From NCBI GenBank assembly GCA_020849275.1, contig JADLGO010000050.1, positions 40,600-104,599 of the forward strand: a stretch of 64,000 nucleotides of DNA, in the 5' to 3' direction. A model generated the notes under the pieces. The model did not search any database, was not told the origin of the DNA, and was given only the letters and a program-made list of their open reading frames with translations. The DNA comes from Chthonomonadales bacterium (GTDB taxonomy: Bacteria > Armatimonadota > Chthonomonadetes > Chthonomonadales > CAJBBX01). Below, one piece after another: positions 36,804 to 44,735 of this stretch. Each line of letters opens with the position of its first letter. Position 1 is the stretch's first letter. The position numbers and the translations under genes were made by a program.

Positions 36804-37013
36804 CTACTCGCCGAAGAGGTCCCGGAGCTGGCGCCGGGCCTCGGCCTCGCGGTCGCCCTGGCCCTGCGCGGCGCTCACCTCGTCCATGTCCAGCACGAGC
36901 GAGGCGACGCCCTCGATGTCCAGGCCCCTCAGGTCGAGCACCAGGTAGCCGTTCGGCGCGGCGTGCCCATCGTGAATGCGCGCAAAGCGCACGCGCTCTT
37001 TCGGGAATCGCAT
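36804..37013 (-). CDS. Small acidic protein of unknown function
   Basis: 69 residues. AAGGAG precedes the ATG and a promoter lies 29 nt further up. The sequence (YLVLDLRGLDIEGVASLVLDMDEV) is beta-alpha-like and acidic at the end. No family recognised, but the regulatory signals support a real gene. Confidence 0.6.
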   Translation of the reverse strand: MRFPKERVRFARIHDGHAAPNGYLVLDLRGLDIEGVASLVLDMDEVSAAQGQGDREAEARRQLRDLFGE

Positions 37014-37048
37014 AGGGCCTGCTCCTTACGGGCGGCACGGATGCGCGC

Positions 37049-37077
37049 ATGTTACCTGCTGCCCCCGCTGGCGTCAA
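37049..37077 (-). promoter_or_regulatory. Promoter of the 69-residue protein gene
   Basis: On the minus strand TTGACG (37077-37072), a 17-nt spacer and TAACAT (37054-37049) give a start near 37042, with AAGGAG then ATG downstream. Confidence 0.6.
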
Positions 37078-37202
37078 TGATGGCGGGATGCGCCATGCGC
37101 CCTCTCGCGTGGCGCTGACCCGGCGGCGGGGGCGCTCGAGGGCGCATCGGGCCCGCGGACCGAATCGTGATGGTTCCATCGCGCATCGTGGAGGTTCCAG
37201 CT

Positions 37203-37940
37203 ATGAATCGGATCATCGCATCGGCGGCACTGGCGTGCGCCCTGGTCGGGGCATCGGTGGCCGTCGGCGCCCAACCCGGCGGCCAGGGCGGCGGGTTCGG
37301 CGGGCGGCGCGGCGGCATGATGGGCCAGCGCATGGGCTTCGGCGGCGGCCTGGGGCTCCTTCGGATGCCGGAGGTGCAGCAGGAGCTCAAGATGACCCCG
37401 GCGCAGATCTCCAACCTCGATCAGAAGATGCAGGAGGTGCGGACGGAGATGCAGGGCGCCATGCAGGGAGCCAACCTGCGCGAGGCGACGCCGGAGGAGC
37501 GCCAGAAGGTGATGGCCAGGCTGAATGACATCCAGAATAAGGCCGTCGCCGACGTTCTGAGCATCGAGCAGCTCAAGCGGTTCAAGCAACTCGAGGTTCA
37601 GCGGCAGGGCGCCAGCGCCGTGGCGAGCCCCGCGGTAGCCGCCGCGCTCAAGCTGACGGACGAGCAGAAGCAGCGCATCGCCGGCATCGAGCAGAAGGCC
37701 CGCGCCGACATGATGGCGCTCTTCTCGGCCAATCGCGACCAGGGCGGGGGTCGGGGCGGCTTCGGGCCCGAGATGCGCCAGAAGCTGACCGATATGCGCA
37801 AGGATGTGGACGCGCAACTGCTGGGAGTTCTCACCGAGGCGCAGCGTGCCCAGCTCAAGGCGATGCAGGGCGCCGCGTTCAAGTTCCCCGAGCCGCAGCC
37901 GCGGCAGCGAGGGGGCAACGGCCCCGGCCGCGTTCTCTGA
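37203..37940 (+). CDS. Secreted Gly/Gln/Met-rich Spy/CpxP-like helical protein
   Basis: 245 residues from the ATG at 37203 (ggaggttccagct). A signal peptide ends at VGA-Q. A Gly/Arg/Met-rich stretch follows, then two helical repeats with LTxxQ-like elements (LKMTPAQISNLDQKM, LKLTDEQKQRIAGIE, LGVLTEAQRAQLKAM). The family includes periplasmic chaperones and metal- or stress-responsive proteins. A chaperone role in the periplasm is plausible. Confidence 0.78.
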   Translation: MNRIIASAALACALVGASVAVGAQPGGQGGGFGGRRGGMMGQRMGFGGGLGLLRMPEVQQELKMTPAQISNLDQKMQEVRTEMQGAMQGANLREATPEERQKVMARLNDIQNKAVADVLSIEQLKRFKQLEVQRQGASAVASPAVAAALKLTDEQKQRIAGIEQKARADMMALFSANRDQGGGRGGFGPEMRQKLTDMRKDVDAQLLGVLTEAQRAQLKAMQGAAFKFPEPQPRQRGGNGPGRVL

Positions 37941-38156
37941 CGCGGGACAACCTCGGGAGGGCGGCGTCGGGACTCGGCCCGGCGCCGTCCTCGTCGATGG
38001 GCGCCGCACAGGCCAGGACCCTCCAGCGACCGCAAAACGCGCCAGTTCCTCGACCGACTGCGCCGGTGGGCCGCGGGACCCCGGTCGAGCGACGTACCCG
38101 GCCCTGTCCATGCTTGGCCATGGCGTCCGCCGCCAGGCGCGCCCGGGCCACGGCCG

Positions 38157-38186
38157 TTGACAGCGCCCCTCGAACAGGGATATACT
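38157..38186 (+). promoter_or_regulatory. Sigma-70 promoter of the glnA leader
   Basis: TTGACA (38157-38162), an 18-nt spacer and TATACT (38181-38186) are near consensus. The start point should lie near 38193. Confidence 0.75.
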
Positions 38187-38192
38187 CTGGCC

Positions 38193-38348
38193 GTGGCAGC
38201 GAAGAGGCTGCCGCGGCGGACGGCGCCGTGGCTCGACACCGAATCCCGTTCGCGCCGACCCAGCTCCCTACCGCTCGTGGGCACATCGTGGTGACCCGGC
38301 AAGCCCGCGCTCTTGGTCGCCTGACACCAGGCGGCGGAGCGTTTTTTT
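38193..38348 (+). promoter_or_regulatory. Structured glnA leader ending in an intrinsic terminator
   Basis: Between the promoter and glnA, the RNA begins with a hairpin (GGCAGC 38195-38200 with GCTGCC 38207-38212). It ends in a two-part stem: CGCTC 38308-38312 with GAGCG 38337-38341, and CGCCTG 38318-38323 with CAGGCG 38328-38333. Seven T residues follow immediately (38342-38348). A terminator 90 nt before the glnA ATG implies transcription attenuation, or a free small RNA of about 155 nt. No known riboswitch consensus was recognised, and 37941-38156 holds no other gene. Confidence 0.6.
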
Positions 38349-38438
38349 GTGGCTCCTCGGTCGCGGCGCGCGCCGCGCGCCGGACCGCCCGGTCGCAGTT
38401 CCAGTGTCCGAACACCCACGAAAGGAGAACTGGCAACG

Positions 38439-39854
<1,416 letters not shown>

Positions 39855-39897
39855 TCGCGCCCGATGCGGCCGCGTGGCTCCCTTCGGGACGCGGCTG

Positions 39898-39928
39898 CGT
39901 GGAACCCGCGCGGCGCGCGGGCTCCACG
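39898..39928 (+). terminator. GC hairpin after glnA
   Basis: Arms 39898-39910 and 39916-39928 (CGTGGAACCCGCG and CGCGGGCTCCACG, one mismatch) with a 5-nt loop lie 44 nt after the glnA stop and 31 nt before the MarC start. No T-run follows. Confidence 0.55.
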
Positions 39929-39958
39929 CGCCCGGGCGTGTGGGAGGGTGGGAGCGGC

Positions 39959-40603
39959 ATGGATGAGACGCTGCCGCGCTACGCGGCTACCGCCTTCGTC
40001 ACGCTCATCGTGGTGGTGGATCCGCTTGGCATGGTGCCCATCTTCGCCGCCGTTGCCGCCGGCCAGGAGCGGCCCGCCCGCATGGCGACGCTGCGCCGCG
40101 CCATCGCCATCGCTCTGGGCCTTGCGCTCCTGTTCATGGCGGCCGGCCGCGCGATGCTGGCCTACCTGGGGGTTACGGTGCACGCCTTCGCCATCAGCGG
40201 CGGCATCCTGCTGTTCGCCTCCGCGCTGCCCATGCTGTTCGGCCAGCGCGGAGGTCTGCAGGCCCCTGAGTTGCGCGAGCGGGATGCCGCCGGCCTCGAT
40301 GTGGCCATCTTCCCGCTGGCGGTTCCCCTTCTCTCCGGCCCCGGCGTGCTCACGAGCGTGCTGCTGCTGACCTCGCAGGCCGGAGGGGCCGTGGCCCGCC
40401 TGCTGCTCCTGGCCGCCTGCCTGGTGGTCGTGTTCCTGGTGGCCTGGCTGGTGCTCTGGCTGGGGGACCGCGCGCTGGCGTGGGTGGGACAGGCCGGGGT
40501 GCACCTCGCCACGCGCGTCATGGGCATCATCCTGGCCGCGTTGGCGGTGCAGTACGTGCTGAACGGCGTGAGCGGCTACTACCACTCGCTGGCCGGCGCC
40601 TGA
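39959..40603 (+). CDS. MarC-family inner membrane protein
   Basis: 214 residues from the ATG at 39959 (gggagggtgggagcggc). Six membrane helices are visible, with the family segments FVTLIVVVDPLGMVPIFAAV, FAISGGILLFASALPMLFG and FPLAVPLLSGPGVLTSVLLL, and a final VMGIILAALAVQYVLNGV. Despite the name, MarC proteins are not proven drug-resistance factors. The transported substrate is unknown. Confidence 0.92.
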   Translation: MDETLPRYAATAFVTLIVVVDPLGMVPIFAAVAAGQERPARMATLRRAIAIALGLALLFMAAGRAMLAYLGVTVHAFAISGGILLFASALPMLFGQRGGLQAPELRERDAAGLDVAIFPLAVPLLSGPGVLTSVLLLTSQAGGAVARLLLLAACLVVVFLVAWLVLWLGDRALAWVGQAGVHLATRVMGIILAALAVQYVLNGVSGYYHSLAGA

Positions 40604-40719
40604 GGCCGGCGGCGCGCATTCGGGCGCACCGCGCGTGCTCGTCGCGCGTCTCCAACAGGTGGGGGCCGACGCCGCGGCTGTGCCCGGCGCGCGCCCGTGG
40701 CGAGGGAGGTGACGGTTCG

Positions 40720-40941
40720 ATGCCCGAGGAGGTGTGCGCGAGCCAGCGGGAGCGCGCCGAGTTCGCCGTCGCGCTGCTGCACTGCCTGGCGCTACCAGGC
40801 GCGGCCCCGGCCGTGGGCCAGGGAGGGATGCGCGGCGCGCCGCGCACCTCCGGCGCCGGGGCCGGCACGACCGCGAGCTTTCGGCCGGCGGCGAGCCCGC
40901 GGACCGCGCGCTCGCGCCGCTCGCGCCGCCCGGCCACGTAG
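40720..40941 (+). CDS. Small hypothetical protein
   Basis: 73 residues. A strong gagggaggtgacggttcg ribosome site precedes the ATG. The first 27 residues (SQRERAEFAVALLHCLALPG) are helical and the rest is Arg/Ala/Gly/Thr-rich low complexity. No family recognised. It could be non-coding; the ribosome site is the main support. Confidence 0.35.
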   Translation: MPEEVCASQRERAEFAVALLHCLALPGAAPAVGQGGMRGAPRTSGAGAGTTASFRPAASPRTARSRRSRRPAT

Positions 40942-41057
40942 GGTAGAGCCCGCGATTGCGCCGCGGCAAGGGCTGCCGGGCCCGCCGCTCGCGCGGACCG
41001 CCAGCAGTTGCACGGGCGAGAGGAAAGCGCGCGGCGACCACGGAATCCCGGATCCGT

Positions 41058-43031
41058 ATGGCCCTCCCCGAGCCCAGCATCGCCCCGCGCGACGTGCCCG
41101 AGGCGCGGCTTGCCCGTCCGCGCTTGCCGCGCGTTGCCGCGCTCTGCCTTCTACTGCTGCCGCTCAACGCCTACTGGGCAGCAAATGTTGTCAGCGATAT
41201 CATCTTCTCGCTTCTCGTTCCCCCGCTCTGCTCGCTGATGGCCCTCGCCGCGCTCAACGCGGCGCTCCGGCGCCGATGGCCGCGCCAGGCTCTGATCGGC
41301 GCCGAGCTCGCCCTCGTCTACGTCGTCCTCTCCGTCGGCACCGCGATGAGCGCCGAGTGGCTGCTCATCAACATGCCCTACGTCACCTCCTACGGGCTGT
41401 TCTCGGACCGGAGCCCCTGGGACCGCGAGCACATCCTGCCCTACCTACCCGATTGGTTCTACCTGAAGGATGCCGCCGCGATGGAGGACCTGCGCCGGGG
41501 GGGCTTCGGGTTGCTACATCTGCTCGGGCGCGTCGGGGTGTGGGGGCCGGCGGTGGCGGCGTGGACGCTCTTCTTCGGCCTTCTCGCCGGCGCGATGCTC
41601 TGCGTGAACACGCTGATGCGCGAGCTCTGGACCCGCCGCGAGAAGCTGGCCTTCCCGATGGTGCAGGTGCCCGTGCTGCTCACCCGCCCGGAGTCGCCGG
41701 CCTGGCGCAGCCCGATCCTGTGGGGCGCCTTCGCCGTCATGCTCGCGATCGACGTGCTCAACGGCGTCAGTTCCCTCGTGCCGTCGGTGCCCACGGTCAA
41801 CGTGCGGTTCCTCGTGGGGAGGCTGGTCGAGGTGCTGCCGTGGATGGCGCAGCCCCCCTGGGTCTCCGTCGGCTGGACCTCCCTCGGCCTGTTCCCGTAC
41901 ATGGCCGCGCTGGGCGTCTTCATGCCCAGCGACCTGTTGTTCTCGTGTGTGTTCTTCTTCCTGGCGCGCAAGGCGCTCCAGTTCGGCATGGAGGCCCACG
42001 GCTACGAGCAGGGGGTCTTCGGCGGAGGCGGACTGGTGCCGAGCCCGCCCTACTTCAGCGAGCAGACATGGGGTGGGGTCCTGGCGCTGTTCGCCGGCAC
42101 CCTCTACGCATCGCGCGGCTACCTGCGCGAGCTGTGGCGGCACATCGTGCGGGGCACGCCCACGGCGCCGGGCGGCCCGCCGCCGCGCCTGGCGCTGGCC
42201 GGCCTCCTCGGCTGCCTCGGTGGCCTGGCGGGGATCGGGGCGGTGTGCGGCCTCTCGCCCTGGATCGTGCTGGCTTACGTCGGCGCGTTCCTGGTCTTCA
42301 GCATCGTGCTGACGCGCATGAGGGCGCAGGTCGGGCCGCCGATCCATGAGATGGCCTTCTTCGGGCCGCACCAACTCCTGCTGGCCTTCGGCGCCGGCCC
42401 GCAGCTCGGGGAGGCGGCGACGGTGCGCCTCTACCACCTCTTCTTCGTCGCCAACCGCATCCACCGCACGCACCCAATGCCCTACCAGCTCGAGGCCTAC
42501 AAGCTGGGCGACGAGGCGCGGCTCTCGCCGCGCCTGTTGCTGGCCGCGATCGCGCTGGCCGCGATCGTGGGCGTTGCGGTCGGGCAGATCGCCTACCTGC
42601 ACCGCGCCTACCTCGAGGGCGCCGCACCGTCGTGGGGCGAGGCCGGCGGCGCCATCCGCGGCATGGGCGATCAGGAGCATCGGGGCAGCCTGCCGGCGAT
42701 GCTGGCGATCCTGGCCGGCTTCGCCATCGTGCTCCTGTTGGACACGGTTCGACTTGCGGCGCCGGGCTTTCCGCTGCACCCGGTGGGCTACGTGCTCTCG
42801 GCCAACTACGGCATCGACTACTGCTGGTTCGGGCTGCTTGTGGTGCTCCTGCTCAAGACGATCACGCTGCGCTACGGAGGGTTGGGTGGCTACGAGCGGC
42901 TGCGCCTGGCGGCGATCGGCGTGCTGCTGGCCGAGTTCGCCGCCGAGATGGTGTGGTCGATCTGGGCGATGGCGACCGGAATCGCCACCTACAGCGTGTC
43001 GTTCTACGGCCGCGCGGGCTGGCTACGGTAG
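41058..43031 (+). CDS. Large polytopic membrane protein (DUF6785-like)
   Basis: 657 residues from the ATG at 41058, with 12-14 hydrophobic segments. Conserved-looking loops include SYGLFSDRSPWDREHILPYLPDWFYLKD, LWTRREKLAFPMVQVPV, GVFMPSDLLFSCVFFFLARK and HPVGYVLSANYGIDYCWFG. The overall plan recalls oligopeptide-transporter-related families and the DUF6784/DUF6785 proteins of Armatimonadota and Planctomycetes; I assign that from memory of the family. No ATPase is adjacent, so a secondary transporter is most likely. Confidence 0.78.
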   Translation: MALPEPSIAPRDVPEARLARPRLPRVAALCLLLLPLNAYWAANVVSDIIFSLLVPPLCSLMALAALNAALRRRWPRQALIGAELALVYVVLSVGTAMSAEWLLINMPYVTSYGLFSDRSPWDREHILPYLPDWFYLKDAAAMEDLRRGGFGLLHLLGRVGVWGPAVAAWTLFFGLLAGAMLCVNTLMRELWTRREKLAFPMVQVPVLLTRPESPAWRSPILWGAFAVMLAIDVLNGVSSLVPSVPTVNVRFLVGRLVEVLPWMAQPPWVSVGWTSLGLFPYMAALGVFMPSDLLFSCVFFFLARKALQFGMEAHGYEQGVFGGGGLVPSPPYFSEQTWGGVLALFAGTLYASRGYLRELWRHIVRGTPTAPGGPPPRLALAGLLGCLGGLAGIGAVCGLSPWIVLAYVGAFLVFSIVLTRMRAQVGPPIHEMAFFGPHQLLLAFGAGPQLGEAATVRLYHLFFVANRIHRTHPMPYQLEAYKLGDEARLSPRLLLAAIALAAIVGVAVGQIAYLHRAYLEGAAPSWGEAGGAIRGMGDQEHRGSLPAMLAILAGFAIVLLLDTVRLAAPGFPLHPVGYVLSANYGIDYCWFGLLVVLLLKTITLRYGGLGGYERLRLAAIGVLLAEFAAEMVWSIWAMATGIATYSVSFYGRAGWLR

Positions 43032-43145
43032 GGGCCGCCGCTTGCGGCTTGCGGCGCGACCAAGGATCCGGCGGGCTGGAGGGCGAAACGTAGTGCGCCG
43101 TTTCGTTACGTCAATGGCGGCTTGGCGCCGCCACGGGAGGTACGC

Positions 43146-43427
43146 ATGAAGCAAGAGGTAAGCCCGGCTGTCACCGCCGTCATCATCGTCGTCTTCCTCG
43201 CCATCCTCGGCTTTGTCGGCTACCGCACGGTCTTCGCGGGCCGAGGTTCCCACGCCGTCACGACCGGGTCATCGCGCCCCGAAGGCACCGGGGGCATGGG
43301 CTCACCTGGCATGATGGGCTCGCCGGGCATGACCGGCTCCGGCGGCGGGATGGGCTACGGCGGACGGACCGGCTCCGGGGGCGGGATGGGCTACGGCGGA
43401 GGGGCCGGCTCCGGCGGCGGCCGCTGA
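43146..43427 (+). CDS. One-helix membrane protein with Gly/Met/Ser repeat tail
   Basis: 93 residues. MKQEVSPAVTAVIIVVFLAI has the same start plan as the microproteins at 1-493: a short polar head and a single helix. The tail consists of imperfect GSPGM and GSGGGMGYGG repeats. It follows the large membrane protein by 114 nt. Function unknown; a flexible surface or periplasmic linker-like tail is likely. Confidence 0.65.
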   Translation: MKQEVSPAVTAVIIVVFLAILGFVGYRTVFAGRGSHAVTTGSSRPEGTGGMGSPGMMGSPGMTGSGGGMGYGGRTGSGGGMGYGGGAGSGGGR

Positions 43428-43497
43428 CGCGTGATGCGCGGGCAGAGGGTTGGCGGTCGGTCGACGGCCCGACCCCGCCCTCGCGTGCCGGGTCGGC

Positions 43498-43690
43498 CTA
43501 TCGCACGGCATGCACCCGGTGGTCGCCTCCGCCGAAGAAGACGCTCCGCGGCCCGGCCGCCGCCGGCGACTGGACGTCGCGTCCCACCTGGAGGGTCCAC
43601 TCCCTGGTGCCCGTGGCCACGTCGAGCGTGTGGAAGCGCCCATTGCTCGGTCCCACACAGACTGTGCCGTCCGGGGTCCCTCTCGCAGGG
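43498..43690 (-). pseudogene. Remnant of a PQQ-type beta-propeller protein
   Basis: In one minus-strand frame the end reads GTPDGTVCVGPSNGRFHTLD, then VATGTREWTLQVGRDVQSP and VFFGGGDHRVHAVR. These are the alternating strands of PQQ-like propeller repeats (GS.DG.vyA.da.tG...W...). Upstream, the frame loses similarity and runs into Arg/Pro-rich noise with no start codon or ribosome site. Only about one and a half blades survive. The rest of 43428-43831 shows no gene. Confidence 0.55.
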
Positions 43691-43831
43691 CCCTCCCGGG
43701 CGCGGCGGCGCCCCGGAGGGTGCCGGAGGCTGCGCGCGCTCTCGATCGCCGGGCATGGGGTTAAGACCCCTCGGCGACGGAGGGGGTTCCCCGTGGCGGC
43801 GGGGCGAGGCGGACGGCCGCGCGAGTTGGCC

Positions 43832-44728
43832 TCAGCGATCGAGGTACCACGGGGGGCGCGTAACGGTTGGGCTGGAGGAGCCACGGCCGCGCTCGGCGAG
43901 CACGCGCAGAAGCTGGTCGGGGTGGTCGGTCTGGATGCCGTCGACGCCCATGGCGATGGCCCGTCGAAAGCCGGCGGGGTTGTCGGCCGGGCCCAGGTTG
44001 TCCACGTAGACACGGATGCCCGCGGCGTGGGCCTCGCGCACGAGCGGGGCCGTCCACTCCAGGATGTTCCCGTCGAGCAGCTCGGGGCGAAGCACCCGCA
44101 GGTATGTCGCGATGCCGCCCGGCCTGCGGTACTCGTCCGGCAGGCTGGGCATCACCGGAACGCCGGGCGCCTCGGCCTTCCACTCCTTCAGCCCCTCGGT
44201 GCCGTCGTAGACGATCACCTGCCGCTCCATGCCGTGCTCGCGCACCGCGCGCCACACCTGCGCGACGGGCGCCTCCTTGTGGTCGAGGTAGATACCGATT
44301 CGCCCCCGGCAGAGGCCGAGGGCCTCCTCAAGCGTCGGCACGCGCTCGCCGGCGTACTCCGCGCCGAACCTGGAGCCGGCGTCGAGGGCGCGGATCGCGG
44401 CCAGGTCCAGGTCGCGCACCGCCCCGTGGCCGTTCGTCGTGCGGTCGACGCTGGCGTCGTGCATCAGGACGAGGCGGCCGTCGTGCGTGGCGCGCACGTC
44501 CACCTCCACGTAGTCCGCGCCGAGCGCGATGGCCTTGCGGAAGGCGGCCAGCGTGTTCTCCGGGGCGAGCGCGCGCCCGCCGCGGTGCGCGATGACGGCA
44601 ATGCGGTGGCGAACGCGAGGAAGCGGCGCGCCACGGTCGGCGGCGGGCGCCGCTGGGGCGCACACCAGGGCAATGACGGCGGAGAGCGCCGCGGACACGA
44701 TCAGTGCTTTCAAGCGTGGACCCTCCAT
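43832..44728 (-). CDS. Secreted glycerophosphodiester phosphodiesterase
   Basis: 298 residues from the ATG at 44728. A TTG at 44713 with GGAGGG seven bases upstream is an equally good start and gives a cleaner signal peptide (KALIVSAALSAVIALVCAPA). The GDPD barrel has HRGGRALAPENTLAAFRKAI (metal/catalytic His, Glu, Asn), YVEVDVRATHDGRLVLMHDASVDRTT and a C-terminal MGVDGIQTDHPDQLL. It releases glycerol-3-phosphate from phospholipid head groups outside the cytoplasm. It starts 8 nt after the preceding glycosidase gene and is probably co-transcribed with it. Confidence 0.92.
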   Translation of the reverse strand: MEGPRLKALIVSAALSAVIALVCAPAAPAADRGAPLPRVRHRIAVIAHRGGRALAPENTLAAFRKAIALGADYVEVDVRATHDGRLVLMHDASVDRTTNGHGAVRDLDLAAIRALDAGSRFGAEYAGERVPTLEEALGLCRGRIGIYLDHKEAPVAQVWRAVREHGMERQVIVYDGTEGLKEWKAEAPGVPVMPSLPDEYRRPGGIATYLRVLRPELLDGNILEWTAPLVREAHAAGIRVYVDNLGPADNPAGFRRAIAMGVDGIQTDHPDQLLRVLAERGRGSSSPTVTRPPWYLDR

Positions 44729-44735
44729 CGCGAGC

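Noticed and set aside
38193..38348. 6S RNA, SRP RNA or a known glutamine riboswitch
   Set aside because: The terminal pairing of 6S and the conserved loop of SRP RNA are absent, and no published glutamine-aptamer consensus could be matched by eye. It is reported only as an uncharacterised leader.
41514..42779. A 421-codon minus-strand open frame opposite the large membrane protein
   Set aside because: Antisense shadow. Its composition (R, G, A, E, Q, H) lacks hydrophobic structure, whereas the plus-strand frame has many clear membrane helices.
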